Shown piece by piece: positions 41,846-50,398 of a DNA stretch of 64,000 bases; within the stretch, counting starts at the first letter, position 1; the number at the start of each line of letters is the position of its first letter. Source of the DNA: Marmoricola sp. (GTDB lineage Bacteria; Actinomycetota; Actinomycetes; Propionibacteriales; Nocardioidaceae); NCBI GenBank assembly GCA_025964775.1, contig JAOPYE010000012.1, forward strand, positions 174,722-238,721, given 5' to 3'. Under the pieces are notes generated by a model that ran no database searches, had not been told where the DNA came from, and saw nothing but the letters and a program-made list of their open reading frames with translations. Made by a program: the position numbers and the translations under genes.

Positions 41846-42886
41846 TCAGGTCGGCGCCGTGTCCAGCCAGGTGTCGATGTCGGCGAGGTGTCCGGCCCTG
41901 GCGGTGTCGTCCGCACGGGAGGCCTCGATCGAGGCACGCGCGAGTCCGGCCAGCTGTTCGTCGGTCAGTGAGTGCGCGGCGCGCATGGTGGCGTACTGCG
42001 CGGCCAGCCGGGAGCCGAACAGCAGCGGGTCGTCGGCCCCGAGCGCGATCCGTGCGCCGGCGGCCATCAGCTCGGGCAGCGGCACCGAGGTGAGGTCGGA
42101 GTAGACCCCGAGGGCGACGTTCGAGACCGGACACACCTCGAGGGCGACGCCGGCGGCCACCACGCGGTCGAGCAGTGCCGGGTCCTCTGCGACCCGGACG
42201 CCGTGTCCGAGGCGTCCGGCGTGCAGCTCGTCGAGGCAGGTCCGCACGGACTCGGGGCCGAGGAGCTCGCCGCCGTGGGGGGCGAGCAGCAGACCGGCAC
42301 GTTCGGCGATCCGGAAGGCCGGCGCGAAGTCTGCCGTGCGGCCGCGGCGTTCGTCGTTGGACAGACCGAAGCCGACCACCCCTCGTCCGGCGTACTGGGC
42401 AGCCAGGCGCGCCAGCGTACGGGCGTCGAGAGGGTGCCGCGTCCGGTTGGCCGCGATCACCACCGCCATCCCGATGCCGACCTCGCGCGCGGTCCCGGCG
42501 ACGGCGTCGAGGACCAGGTCGGTGAACTCGGTGATCCCGCCGAAGCGCGCGGCGTACCCGGAGGGGTCGACCTGGATCTCCAGCCACCGGCCGCCGTCGG
42601 CCTTGTCGTCCTCGGCAGCCTCGCGGACCAGGCGCCGGACGTCGGACTCCGTCCGCAGCACCGAACGGGCCACGTCGTAGAGCCGCTGGAACCGGAACCA
42701 GCCCTTCTCGTCAGCCGCCGAGAGCTGCGGCGGCCAGTCCTCGACGAGGGCGTCGGGCAGGGTGAGGCCGTCGCGCTCGGCGAGCTCGAGCAAGGTCTGG
42801 TGCCGCATCGATCCGGTGAAGTGCAGGTGCAGGTGCGCCTTCGGCAGGGTGCGCAGGTCGCGACGCGCGGTCGCCGGGTCGGTCAC
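41846..42886 (-). CDS. Adenosine deaminase family protein
   Basis: This 346-residue amidohydrolase has the family's metal and catalytic motifs. HLHLHFTGS (N-terminal metal His pair) comes first, then a PHGGE catalytic Glu, RLGHGVRV, VCPVSNVAL and GADDPLLFGS for the last metal Asp. It deaminates adenosine (or a related purine) to inosine. The F-T-G-S after the HxH motif marks an actinobacterial subgroup, so exact substrate preference is uncertain. It is transcribed after the aminotransferase gene, four bases apart. Confidence 0.85.
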   Translation of the reverse strand: MTDPATARRDLRTLPKAHLHLHFTGSMRHQTLLELAERDGLTLPDALVEDWPPQLSAADEKGWFRFQRLYDVARSVLRTESDVRRLVREAAEDDKADGGRWLEIQVDPSGYAARFGGITEFTDLVLDAVAGTAREVGIGMAVVIAANRTRHPLDARTLARLAAQYAGRGVVGFGLSNDERRGRTADFAPAFRIAERAGLLLAPHGGELLGPESVRTCLDELHAGRLGHGVRVAEDPALLDRVVAAGVALEVCPVSNVALGVYSDLTSVPLPELMAAGARIALGADDPLLFGSRLAAQYATMRAAHSLTDEQLAGLARASIEASRADDTARAGHLADIDTWLDTAPT

Positions 42887-42889
42887 GTC

Positions 42890-44185
42890 TCAGCCGTGCA
42901 ACTTCTCGGCCGCAGCGAGCAGGACACAGGTCGCGACGCCGTCCATCGCGGTGGTGACCTCACCGAGCACCGGGAACGTCGGCGCGAGCCGGATGTTCCG
43001 GTCGTGGGGGTCGTTCCCGCCCGGGAAGGACGCCCCCGCCGGGGTCAGTGCGATCCCGGCTTCCTTGGCCAGCGCGACCACCCGTGACGCGGTCCCGTCG
43101 AGGACGTCGAGGCTGACGAAGTAGCCGCCGGTCGGCCTGGTCCAGGTCGCGATGCCGAGTCCGCCGAGGCGCTCGGTCAGGATCCGGTCGACCTCGTCGA
43201 ACTTGGGCGCGATGATCGCTCGGTGCTTGGTCATGTGCTCGCGCACGCCACGTGCCGATCCGAAGAACTGGGCGTGCCGCAGCTGGTTGAGCTTGTCCGG
43301 GCCGATGGCGCCCTTGCCGAGATGGCCGATGTACCAGCGCACCGTCTCGACCGATCCGCCGAGGAAGGCCACGCCCGCACCGGCGTAGGTGATCTTCGAG
43401 GTGGAGGCGAACAGGATCGGCCGGTGCGGATGACCCGCGGCCGAGGCCAGACTCAGGATGTCGGCACTCTTCGCCTCGTCCTCGGTGAGGTGGTGGAACG
43501 CGTAGGCGTTGTCCCAGAAGATCTTGAAGTCCGGCGCCGCGGTCGGCATCGACGCGAGCCGTTCGGCCACCTCGAGGGTCACCACCGAACCAGTCGGGTT
43601 CGCGTAGGTCGGCACGATCCACATGCCCTTGATGCTCGGGTCCGACGCGACCAGGGCAGCGACGGCGTCGGCGTCCGGACCGTCCGCGTTCATGGGGACC
43701 GTGACGGTGTCGATCCCGAACCAGTCCAGCAGCGTGAAGTGCCGGTCGTAGCCCGGGACCGGGCAGATGAAGGTGACCTTCTCCTCGGCGTTCCAGGGCC
43801 GCTCGCTGTCGACGCCGCCCTTGAGCATCAGGTCGGTCAGCACCTCGCGCATCATCACCAGGCTGGAGTTGCCGCCGGCGACGATCTGGTCGGTCTCGAC
43901 CCACAACAGCTCCGCGAACATCGCGCGCAGCTCGGTGATCCCCTCGAGACCTCCGTAGTTGCGGGTGTCGACCCCGTGGGCGTCGACGGCACTGGTGGGC
44001 AGCGAGAGCAGTGCGTCGGAGAGGTCGAGCTGGGCCGAGGACGGCTTGCCCCGGGTCAGGTCGAGCTTCAGGCCCACGTCCTGGAGCGCCGCGTACGCCG
44101 AACGCTGCTCGTCGAGGAACGCGTGCAGATCCGCGTGGGACCGCTCGGACAGGGGACCTGACGGCTGCAGGATCGACTCGCTCAC
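42890..44185 (-). CDS. Aspartate aminotransferase, class Ic (Rv3722c-like)
   Basis: This 431-residue PLP enzyme is of the Rv3722c type, the main aspartate aminotransferase of mycobacteria. It has LDLTRGKPSSAQLDLS, the IVAGGNSSLVMM loop, PGYDRHF, PTYANPTGSV, a PLP-holding Asp in WDNAYAFHH and Lys in FASTSKITYAGAG, and the R-L-A-P carboxylate-binding motif near the end. It makes aspartate from oxaloacetate and glutamate. It starts 142 bases from the tRNA-Trp gene on the other strand. Confidence 0.85.
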   Translation of the reverse strand: MSESILQPSGPLSERSHADLHAFLDEQRSAYAALQDVGLKLDLTRGKPSSAQLDLSDALLSLPTSAVDAHGVDTRNYGGLEGITELRAMFAELLWVETDQIVAGGNSSLVMMREVLTDLMLKGGVDSERPWNAEEKVTFICPVPGYDRHFTLLDWFGIDTVTVPMNADGPDADAVAALVASDPSIKGMWIVPTYANPTGSVVTLEVAERLASMPTAAPDFKIFWDNAYAFHHLTEDEAKSADILSLASAAGHPHRPILFASTSKITYAGAGVAFLGGSVETVRWYIGHLGKGAIGPDKLNQLRHAQFFGSARGVREHMTKHRAIIAPKFDEVDRILTERLGGLGIATWTRPTGGYFVSLDVLDGTASRVVALAKEAGIALTPAGASFPGGNDPHDRNIRLAPTFPVLGEVTTAMDGVATCVLLAAAEKLHG

Positions 44186-44247
44186 GGGCCCATCGTTCCA
44201 GAGATGCAGCCGGGATCGCGAGGCGGTTACCGTGGAACTGCGTCGGT

Positions 44248-44277
44248 TCGACTTTGGCTGGCGTGCACCCGTAGACT
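44248..44277 (+). promoter_or_regulatory. Candidate promoter of tRNA-Trp/secE/nusG
   Basis: TCGACT (44248-44253) and TAGACT (44272-44277) are 18 bases apart, and the -10 lies 50 bases before the tRNA. Acceptable but not strong; it fits the need for a stable-RNA promoter here. Confidence 0.4.
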
Positions 44278-44327
44278 CTGCGATTGGTGTCTTCGGGCAA
44301 TGCTTCTGCCTGCCCTCCGGACGCCCT

Positions 44328-44400
44328 AGGGCACTAGCTCAACTGGCAGAGCATCGGTCTCCAAAACCGAAGGTTGGGGGTTCAAGTCCCTCGTGCCCTG
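44328..44400 (+). tRNA. tRNA-Trp(CCA)
   Basis: The acceptor is AGGGCAC with GTGCCCT, the anticodon arm TCGGT-CTCCAAA-ACCGA with anticodon CCA, and the T-arm GGGGG-TTCAAGT-CCCTC. The 3' CCA is not encoded. It lies directly before secE, as in most actinobacteria. Confidence 0.95.
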
Positions 44401-44452
44401 CGCTGGATCTGTAACGCATGAGAACTGAAATCAATCTAGGAAGAAGGCAGTC

Positions 44453-44692
44453 GTGGCGGAATCGGCGAAGTCCGAGCGCACGAGCCCGGTCACGTTCTAC
44501 CGGCAGATCGTCGCTGAGCTGCGCAAGGTCGTCTGGCCGAGCCAGCAGCAGCTGGTGACCTACTTCCTGGTGGTGATGGTCTTCGTCCTCTTCATGATCG
44601 CCCTCGTCTCGGTGCTCGATCTCGCCTTCGGCAAGGCCGTCTTCGCGGTCTTCGGCGGCAATCTGAGCAAGGCAACGAGCACGACCAAGTAG
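44453..44692 (+). CDS. secE: Preprotein translocase subunit SecE
   Basis: This is a 79-residue single-span membrane protein of the SecYEG channel. The amphipathic [20 protein letters not shown], with the conserved K-V-V-W-P, precedes one transmembrane helix ([20 protein letters not shown]). GTG 44453 follows GGAAGAAGG. It is followed by nusG, 52 bases on, in the standard order. Confidence 0.95.
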   Translation: MAESAKSERTSPVTFYRQIVAELRKVVWPSQQQLVTYFLVVMVFVLFMIALVSVLDLAFGKAVFAVFGGNLSKATSTTK

Positions 44693-44744
44693 GACGCACG
44701 GGACCCAGCACCACAAGCGCACGACGAATCAGTACGGAGTAAAA

Positions 44745-45611
44745 GTGTCGGAGCAGTACGACGAGGCAAGCAAGGTTGTCGACCTCGAGAACGACGAGGT
44801 CGCCTTCGAGGCCGAGACTGACGCCGCGGTCGCGCCGGACGAGACCCCTGACGAGACCCCTGCGGTGGTTTCGGACGAGGTCGCTGTCGAGGTGCCCGAA
44901 GCTGTGACCGACGAAGCGTCCGTCGAGACCGCCGACGAGACGGCCGATGAGACCTCCGACGAGACCTCCGACGAAGACGAGTTCGACCCGCTGGCCGAGT
45001 TCCGCGCCGCGCTGCACGCGAAGGTCGGCGACTGGTTCGTCGTGCACACCTACTCGGGCATGGAGAACCGGGTCAAGGCCAACCTCGAGAACCGGATCAC
45101 CTCGCTGAACATGGAGGACTACATCCACGAGGTGATCGTCCCGACCGAAGAGGTCGCCGAGATCAAGAACGGTCAGCGCAAGCTGGTCAAGCGCACCGTG
45201 CTCCCCGGCTACGTCCTGGTCCGGATGGACCTGACCGACGAGTCCTGGGCAGCGGTCCGGCACACCCCGTCGGTGACCGGCTTCGTCGGGCACAGCCACC
45301 AGCCGGTGCCGCTGAGTCTCGACGAGGTCGAGAACATGCTCGCACCGGCCGTCCAGGCCGAGGCCGAGGCAGCCGCAGTGGCCGAGGCCGCCAGCACCGG
45401 CGCTCCGGTTCGCAGCAGCACCCGCGCTCCGGTCACGGTCGCTGACTTCGACGTGTCCGACTCGGTGATGGTCGTCGACGGCCCGTTCGCCACGCTGCAC
45501 GCGACGATCACCGAGATCAACGCAGAGTCCCAGAGGGTCAAGGCCCTCGTCGAGATCTTCGGCCGGGAGACCCCGGTCGAGCTGAGCTTCAACCAGATCG
45601 AGAAGGTCTGA
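44745..45611 (+). CDS. nusG: Transcription termination/antitermination factor NusG
   Basis: This 288-residue NusG has an acidic N-terminal extension of about 85 residues built from short D-E-T/S repeats ([16 protein letters not shown]). The NGN domain follows ([20 protein letters not shown], then [10 protein letters not shown] and [10 protein letters not shown]), then a KOW domain ([20 protein letters not shown]). The linker between the two is Ala/Glu-rich. NusG couples RNA polymerase with Rho or the ribosome. GTG 44745 starts S-E-Q-Y-D; the acidic tail is common in actinobacteria but long here. Confidence 0.95.
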   Translation: MSEQYDEASKVVDLENDEVAFEAETDAAVAPDETPDETPAVVSDEVAVEVPEAVTDEASVETADETADETSDETSDEDEFDPLAEFRAALHAKVGDWFVVHTYSGMENRVKANLENRITSLNMEDYIHEVIVPTEEVAEIKNGQRKLVKRTVLPGYVLVRMDLTDESWAAVRHTPSVTGFVGHSHQPVPLSLDEVENMLAPAVQAEAEAAAVAEAASTGAPVRSSTRAPVTVADFDVSDSVMVVDGPFATLHATITEINAESQRVKALVEIFGRETPVELSFNQIEKV

Positions 45612-45623
45612 CGAAGCAGAAGG

Positions 45624-45660
45624 TGGTTGAGGTGGGCCGGCAAGGCCCGTCTCGAAACCA
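45624..45660 (+). repeat. Palindromic element between nusG and rplK
   Basis: TGGTTGAGGTGGGCC, loop GGCAA and GGCCCGTCTCGAAACCA pair as 5 bp, a two-base bulge, then 10 bp including two G-U pairs. It occupies the 109-base nusG-rplK gap. The outer arms (TGGTTGAG and CTCGAAACCA) resemble dispersed palindromes common in Nocardioidaceae genomes. It could act as an attenuator between the two genes or be a mobile palindrome. Confidence 0.6.
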
Positions 45661-45720
45661 GGTACATGTGGCAGGGGCACCAGCCCCGTCATGACCACGA
45701 GATAGAAGGAAGAAAGAGCA

Positions 45721-46155
45721 ATGCCTCCGAAGAAGAAGATCGCCGCACTGGTCAAGGTGCAGCTCCAGGCCGGAGCGGCCACCCCGGCGCCGCCGGTCGG
45801 TACCGCGCTCGGCCCGCACGGCGTCAACATCATGGACTTCTGCAAGGCGTACAACGCCCAGACCGAAGCCATGCGTGGAAACGTCATCCCTGTCGAGATC
45901 ACCATCTACGAAGACCGGACGTTCGACTTCATCACGAAGACGCCGCCGGCCGCAGAGCTGATCAAGAAGGCCGCCGGCATCGCGAAGGGCTCGGGAGTCC
46001 CGCAGAAGGACAAGGTCGGCAAGCTGACCAAGGACCAGGTCCGCGAGATCGCCCAGACCAAGCTGGTCGACCTGAACGCCAACGACATCGAAGCCGCGAT
46101 GAAGATCGTCGAGGGCACCGCCCGTTCCATGGGCGTCACCACGGAAGGGAACTGA
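45721..46155 (+). CDS. rplK: 50S ribosomal protein L11
   Basis: This 144-residue L11 belongs to the GTPase-associated centre and is a thiostrepton target. It has [20 protein letters not shown], including the PPVG turn, [10 protein letters not shown], and the RNA-binding C-terminal domain [19 protein letters not shown] ending [12 protein letters not shown] 45721 has GAAGGAAG upstream. The rplA ATG follows after two bases. Confidence 0.97.
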   Translation: MPPKKKIAALVKVQLQAGAATPAPPVGTALGPHGVNIMDFCKAYNAQTEAMRGNVIPVEITIYEDRTFDFITKTPPAAELIKKAAGIAKGSGVPQKDKVGKLTKDQVREIAQTKLVDLNANDIEAAMKIVEGTARSMGVTTEGN

Positions 46156-46157
46156 CC

Positions 46158-46874
46158 ATGCAGCGCAGCAAGACGTACCGCGCAGCGGCCGAGCAGTTCG
46201 ACCAGGACGAGCTCTACGCCCCGCTGTCGGCGATCAAGATCGCCAAGACCACCTCGAAGAAGAAGTTCGACGAGACCGTCGACGTCGTCATGCGACTCGG
46301 CGTCGACCCGCGCAAGGCCGACCAGATGGTCCGCGGCACCGTGATCCTTCCGCACGGCACCGGCAAGACCGCTCGCGTCCTGGTCTTCGCGAACGCCGAG
46401 AAGGCCGAGGCCGCCCGTGAGGCCGGCGCCGACATCGTCGGTGGCGACGAGCTCATCGCGAAGGTCGAGGGCGGCTGGACCGACTTCGACGCCGTCGTCG
46501 CGACGCCGGACATGATGGGCAAGGTCGGTCGTCTGGGCCGCGTCCTCGGTCCGCGTGGCCTGATGCCCAACCCGAAGACCGGCACCGTCACGCCGGACGT
46601 CGCGAAGGCCGTCAACGACATCAAGGGCGGCAAGATCGAGTTCCGGGTCGACCGGCACGCGAACCTGCACTTCATCATCGGCAAGGCCTCGTTCTCCGAG
46701 GTCCAGCTCGCGGAGAACTACGCCGCGGCGCTCGAAGAGGTGCTCCGTCTCAAGCCCGCCAGCTCCAAGGGCCGCTACCTCAAGAAGGTCACCGTCTCGA
46801 CGACCATGGGCCCCGGTGTCCAGGTCGACCCGAACCGCACCCGCAACGTCGCGGTCGAGGACGAGAACGCCTGA
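46158..46874 (+). CDS. rplA: 50S ribosomal protein L1
   Basis: This 238-residue L1 binds the L1 stalk of 23S rRNA and can repress its own mRNA. It has [20 protein letters not shown] and the signature [18 protein letters not shown]. The ATG lies two bases after the rplK stop. A strong hairpin 20 bases after the stop ends the rplKA unit. Confidence 0.97.
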   Translation: MQRSKTYRAAAEQFDQDELYAPLSAIKIAKTTSKKKFDETVDVVMRLGVDPRKADQMVRGTVILPHGTGKTARVLVFANAEKAEAAREAGADIVGGDELIAKVEGGWTDFDAVVATPDMMGKVGRLGRVLGPRGLMPNPKTGTVTPDVAKAVNDIKGGKIEFRVDRHANLHFIIGKASFSEVQLAENYAAALEEVLRLKPASSKGRYLKKVTVSTTMGPGVQVDPNRTRNVAVEDENA

Positions 46875-46894
46875 GTCACACGCGAGCACACGCT

Positions 46895-46920
46895 GGCCCG
46901 GTACCGCGAGGTACCGGGCC
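46895..46920 (+). terminator. Intrinsic terminator after rplA
   Basis: GGCCCGGTACC, loop GCGA and GGTACCGGGCC make a perfect 11-bp stem with a stable tetraloop, followed by TTCGTCGT. It separates rplKA from the rplJL promoter. Confidence 0.8.
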
Positions 46921-46941
46921 TTCGTCGTACCCGGTCCCGAT

Positions 46942-46970
46942 TTGGCGGTGTGCACCCGAGCCCGTACAGT
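46942..46970 (+). promoter_or_regulatory. rplJL promoter
   Basis: TTGGCG (46942-46947) and TACAGT (46965-46970) are separated by exactly 17 bases, placing the start near 46977, just before the L10 leader. Confidence 0.65.
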
Positions 46971-46976
46971 TCTCCT

Positions 46977-47126
46977 GTTACCAAAGACCGCCGGTTCATC
47001 TCGTCCATAGTTCCCGGGGAGATGTGAAGGTTCGCGAAAGCGGACGGCCTGCGCAGGAAACACAGAAGCCAGACCGCCTCGCGCTGTCCGCCCCGTGTGC
47101 CCTGCACCGGGGCGTTCGTCTTTCTC
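46977..47126 (+). promoter_or_regulatory. L10 ribosomal-protein leader with attenuator
   Basis: This is the structured 5' leader of rplJ. ACCAAAGACCGCCGG near 46980 and the GCGCAGGAAACACAG internal loop region match the type of RNA bound by L10(L12)4. The last part, CGCCCCG (47089-47095) with CGGGGCG (47108-47114) and then TTCGTCTTTCTC, is a 7-bp terminator hairpin. Excess L10 would favour this attenuator or block translation. I did not fold it fully. Confidence 0.65.
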
Positions 47127-47147
47127 TAGCACGTTGGAAGGAGACCC

Positions 47148-47882
47148 ATGGCGCGGCCAGACAAGACCACAGCCGTCGCGGAGATCGTTGATGCGTTCAA
47201 CGAATCCGCTGGCGCTGTGCTGACCGAGTACCGCGGGCTCACCGTGAAGCAGCTGCAGGACCTGCGGCGTGCCCTCGGCGAGAACGCCAACTACGCCGTG
47301 GTCAAGAACACGCTGACCAAGCTCGCGGCAGGAGAAGCCGGTGTCGAAGGATTCGACGACCTGCTCAACGGCCCGACCGCGATCGCCTTCATCAACGGTG
47401 ACGTTGTCGAGGCGGCCAAGGGTCTGCGTGACTTCGCCAAGGCAAACCCCGCCCTCGTCATCAAGGGCGGCTTCATCGACGGAGCCTCGATGGACGCGAA
47501 GGAGATCGCCAAGCTGGCCGATCTCGAGTCGCGCGAGGTGCTCCTGGGCAAGCTTGCGGGCGCCATGCTCGCGTCGCTGTCCCAGGCCGTCTACCTGCTC
47601 AACGCCCCGCTCGCCCAGGTTGCCCGGCTCGCCGGTGCGCTGCAGGCGAAGGCCGAGCAGGACCCCTCGATCCTCCAGGGTGGTGCAGGCGAGCCTGCCG
47701 CCGCTGCTGAAGCCCCGGCCGTCCAGGCCGAGGTTGCGGAGGAAGCCCCTGGCCAGGAGTCGGAGGTCTCGGCCGAGGTCGAGGCCCCCGTCGCCGAAGC
47801 CGAGGCTGCTGACGCCGTCGAGACCGAGGCCCCCGAGGCCGAGGCCGACGCCGACGCTCCCGCCGACGCTGAATCTGACTAG
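47148..47882 (+). CDS. rplJ: 50S ribosomal protein L10
   Basis: This 244-residue L10 is the base of the L12 stalk and autoregulates the leader upstream. The ordinary part (about 1-175) has [20 protein letters not shown] and KNTLTKLA, then the helical L12-binding tail AKAEQDPSI. The final 65 residues are an Ala/Glu/Val-rich acidic extension ([19 protein letters not shown] type) absent from most L10 proteins. ATG 47148 has GGAAGGAG upstream. Confidence 0.95.
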   Translation: MARPDKTTAVAEIVDAFNESAGAVLTEYRGLTVKQLQDLRRALGENANYAVVKNTLTKLAAGEAGVEGFDDLLNGPTAIAFINGDVVEAAKGLRDFAKANPALVIKGGFIDGASMDAKEIAKLADLESREVLLGKLAGAMLASLSQAVYLLNAPLAQVARLAGALQAKAEQDPSILQGGAGEPAAAAEAPAVQAEVAEEAPGQESEVSAEVEAPVAEAEAADAVETEAPEAEADADAPADAESD

Positions 47883-47962
47883 AAGCAGCACGGCAACCAC
47901 CCACCAAGAAAACCTTGGCTGACGTCGGAACCGACGCAGCCACGAACGGAAGGAACGCCACC

Positions 47963-48355
47963 ATGGCGAAGCTCAGCACCGACGAGCTGCTTGACGCTTT
48001 CAAGGAGATGACCCTCCTGGAGCTCAGCGAGTTCGTGAAGCAGTTCGAAGACACCTTCGGCGTCACCGCGGCCGCTCCGGTCGCCGTTGCCGCGGCTCCC
48101 GCCGCCGGCGGTGGCGCAGCCGCAGCCGACGACGCTGCCGAGCAGGACTCGTTCGACGTGGTCCTTGAGGCTGCCGGCGACAAGAAGATCAACGTCATCA
48201 AGGAGGTTCGCGCGCTGACCTCCCTCGGTCTGAAGGAGGCCAAGGACCTCGTCGAGGCCGCGCCGAAGGCCATCCTCGAAGGCGTCAACAAGGAAACTGC
48301 CGAGAAGGCGAAGGAAGCCCTCGAGGGCGCCGGCGCCACGATCACCCTCAAGTGA
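47963..48355 (+). CDS. rplL: 50S ribosomal protein L7/L12
   Basis: This 130-residue stalk protein recruits translational GTPases. The N-terminal dimer domain is [20 protein letters not shown]. An Ala/Pro/Gly hinge ([14 protein letters not shown]) precedes the C-terminal domain with [23 protein letters not shown] 47963 follows GGAAGGAACG. A strong terminator follows 29 bases after the stop. Confidence 0.97.
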   Translation: MAKLSTDELLDAFKEMTLLELSEFVKQFEDTFGVTAAAPVAVAAAPAAGGGAAAADDAAEQDSFDVVLEAAGDKKINVIKEVRALTSLGLKEAKDLVEAAPKAILEGVNKETAEKAKEALEGAGATITLK

Positions 48356-48384
48356 TCGGGTAGTTACCCAGGTTTCACACGCAC

Positions 48385-48414
48385 GAGCGGTCGTCCCCTC
48401 CGGGACGGCCGCTC
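48385..48414 (+). terminator. Intrinsic terminator after rplL
   Basis: GAGCGGTCGTCCC, loop CTCC and GGGACGGCCGCTC form a 13-bp stem with one U-G pair, followed by GTCGCATG. It insulates the ribosomal genes from the Mce operon. Confidence 0.8.
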
Positions 48415-48648
48415 GTCGCATGTCCGCAAGCCACCGCTGTGCTCGCGGACCAGCAGATCGTGAACGTTTTGTGATGAGCCGACTTCCGCCCGGTGTCGAA
48501 TATCTGAGACGGTGAAGCAACATCGGCTCACACAAGTGACTCTGCAGTAATGTCCGCGTAACTTAGCCACCAATTGTTCGTTGGTTACCGAGGCGGGAGT
48601 GTCGGGAGTCACACCGGCCGCGGAGCGTCACATCTAGAGGGAGTGTCC
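48415..48648 (+). promoter_or_regulatory. Upstream region of the Mce operon
   Basis: This is 234 bases without a gene, lower in GC than its surroundings around 48460-48590. A weak inverted repeat ACCAA-N7-TTGGT (48569-48585) is the only symmetric site seen. A KstR-type site (AACnnGTT core) was looked for and not found. The operon promoter must lie here, but no clear -35/-10 pair stands out. Confidence 0.35.
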
Positions 48649-49602
48649 ATGGGCGTCGAGATCAAGATCGAGCACCTGACGAAGTCGTTCGGCAAGGCCC
48701 TGATCTGGAAAGACGTCAGCCTGACCGTCCCTGCCGGCGAGATCAGCGTGATGCTCGGCCCCTCGGGTACCGGCAAGTCGGTGCTCCTGAAGACGATCAT
48801 CGGACTGCTCAAGCCGAACGAGGGCCAGGTCATCATCGAGGGCGTCGACATCGCCTCGTGCCCCGAGAAGGAGCTCTACGAGATCCGCAAGCTCTTCGGG
48901 GTGCTGTTCCAGGACGGCGCCATGTTCGGCTCGATGAACCTCTATGACAACGTCGCCTTCCCGCTGCGCGAACACACCAAGAAGTCCGAGTCCGAGATCC
49001 GCAACATCGTCATGGAGAAGATGGACCTGGTCGGTCTCCTCGGCGCCGAGGACAAGCTCCCCGGTGAGATCTCCGGCGGTATGCGCAAGCGCGCCGGCCT
49101 GGCCCGTGCCCTGGTCCTGGACCCCGAGATCGTCCTGTTCGACGAGCCGGACTCCGGCCTGGACCCGGTCCGCACCTCGTTCCTCAACCAGCTGATCATC
49201 GACCTGAACACGCAGATCAACGCGACGTTCCTGATCGTGACCCACGACATCAACACCGCCCGCACGGTGCCCGACAACATCGGCCTGCTCTACCACAAGC
49301 ACCTGGCGATGTTCGGTCCCCGGGAGATGCTGCTGAGCTCGGAGGAGCCGGTGGTCCGCCAGTTCCTCAACGCCCAGCGCGTCGGCCCGATCGGCATGTC
49401 GGAGGAGAAGGACGCCGACGAGCTCGAGGCCGAGAAGGGCCAGGACCTGCCTCCGTTGCCCCCGATCCCGCTTCAGCAGGAGCCGTCTTCCGGCATCCCG
49501 CGCCGAGCCCAGCGCCAGCCCGGTGCCTGGTGCCGCGACAACGGCGTCACACCCCCGCCGGGGTCGTTCTCTCCCACCATGTCCATGGCCCCGGGGGCCT
49601 GA
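48649..49602 (+). CDS. Mce system ATP-binding protein (MceG/MlaF-like)
   Basis: This 317-residue ABC ATPase powers the Mce lipid importer. It has Walker A GPSGTGKS, Q-loop FQDGAMFGSMNLYDNV, signature ISGGMRKRAG, Walker B VLFDEPDSGLD and a switch His in VTHDI. It ends with a roughly 60-residue Pro/Glu-rich tail after the NBD, as in mycobacterial MceG, where the tail matters for stability. ATG 48649 has AGAGGGAG at 48635-48642. Its place after rplJL matches Mycobacterium mceG (mkl), but here it heads the whole mce operon. Confidence 0.9.
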   Translation: MGVEIKIEHLTKSFGKALIWKDVSLTVPAGEISVMLGPSGTGKSVLLKTIIGLLKPNEGQVIIEGVDIASCPEKELYEIRKLFGVLFQDGAMFGSMNLYDNVAFPLREHTKKSESEIRNIVMEKMDLVGLLGAEDKLPGEISGGMRKRAGLARALVLDPEIVLFDEPDSGLDPVRTSFLNQLIIDLNTQINATFLIVTHDINTARTVPDNIGLLYHKHLAMFGPREMLLSSEEPVVRQFLNAQRVGPIGMSEEKDADELEAEKGQDLPPLPPIPLQQEPSSGIPRRAQRQPGAWCRDNGVTPPPGSFSPTMSMAPGA

Positions 49603-49608
49603 CGAGGG

Positions 49609-50394
49609 ATGTCATCCGCCACCGCGGACCGGATCCTGGCTCCTATCGGGACGGCCGGCAAACTCTTCGCCTTCGGGCTCGACGTGGGACGATCGCTGTT
49701 CAAGCGACCGTTCCAGACGCGTGAGTTCCTGCAGCAGGCCTGGTTCATCGCTTCGGTGACGATCGTGCCCACGGCCCTGGTCGCCATCCCCTTCGGCGCG
49801 GTCATCGCGCTGCAGGTCGGTGGCCTGATCAAGCAGTTCGGCGCGCAGTCGTTCACCGGGTCGGCCTCGGTTCTCGCGGTCGTCCGTGAAGCCGGGCCGA
49901 TCGCGACCTCCTTGCTGATCGCCGGAGCCGGCGGCTCGGCGATCGCGGCCGACCTCGGTGCCCGCAAGATCCGCGAGGAGCTCGACGCGATGATGGTGCT
50001 CGGGATCGACCCGATCCAGCGCCTCGTCGTACCGCGGGTGCTGGCGTGCATGCTGGTCGCGGTGTTCCTCAACGGCCTGGTCAGCGTCGTCGGCGTGTGT
50101 GGCGGTTACTTCTTCAACGTCGTCCTTCAGGACGGCACGCCGGGTGCCTATCTGGCGAGCTTCACCGCGCTCGCCCAGCTGCCAGACCTCTATCAAGGCA
50201 TGGCCAAAGCCCTGGTGTTCGGGCTGATCGCCGCGATCGTGGCGTCGTACAAGGGCATGAACGCCGGTGGCGGCCCGAAGGGCGTCGGTGACGCCGTCAA
50301 CGAATCGGTCGTCATCACCTTCATGCTGCTGTTCGTGGTCAACTTCGTGATGAGCGCGATCTACTTCCAACTCGTTCCTCCGAAGACGGGTTAG
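49609..50394 (+). CDS. MlaE/YrbE-family permease (YrbEA)
   Basis: This 261-residue membrane permease is the first of the pair. FKRPFQTREFLQQAWFIAS is an interfacial helix; five to six hydrophobic segments follow, with the family motif EELDAMMVLGIDPIQRLVVPR that contacts the ATPase. ATG 49609 lies six bases after the ATPase stop. It works with the next gene product as the heterodimeric channel beneath the MCE hexamer. Confidence 0.9.
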   Translation: MSSATADRILAPIGTAGKLFAFGLDVGRSLFKRPFQTREFLQQAWFIASVTIVPTALVAIPFGAVIALQVGGLIKQFGAQSFTGSASVLAVVREAGPIATSLLIAGAGGSAIAADLGARKIREELDAMMVLGIDPIQRLVVPRVLACMLVAVFLNGLVSVVGVCGGYFFNVVLQDGTPGAYLASFTALAQLPDLYQGMAKALVFGLIAAIVASYKGMNAGGGPKGVGDAVNESVVITFMLLFVVNFVMSAIYFQLVPPKTG

Positions 50395-50398
50395 CGCG

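Noticed and set aside
48558..48588. GTAAC/GTTAC and CCAA/TTGG pairs as one operator before the Mce operon
   Set aside because: The two pairs do not share a centre of symmetry; only the short ACCAA-N7-TTGGT repeat is kept as a weak candidate.
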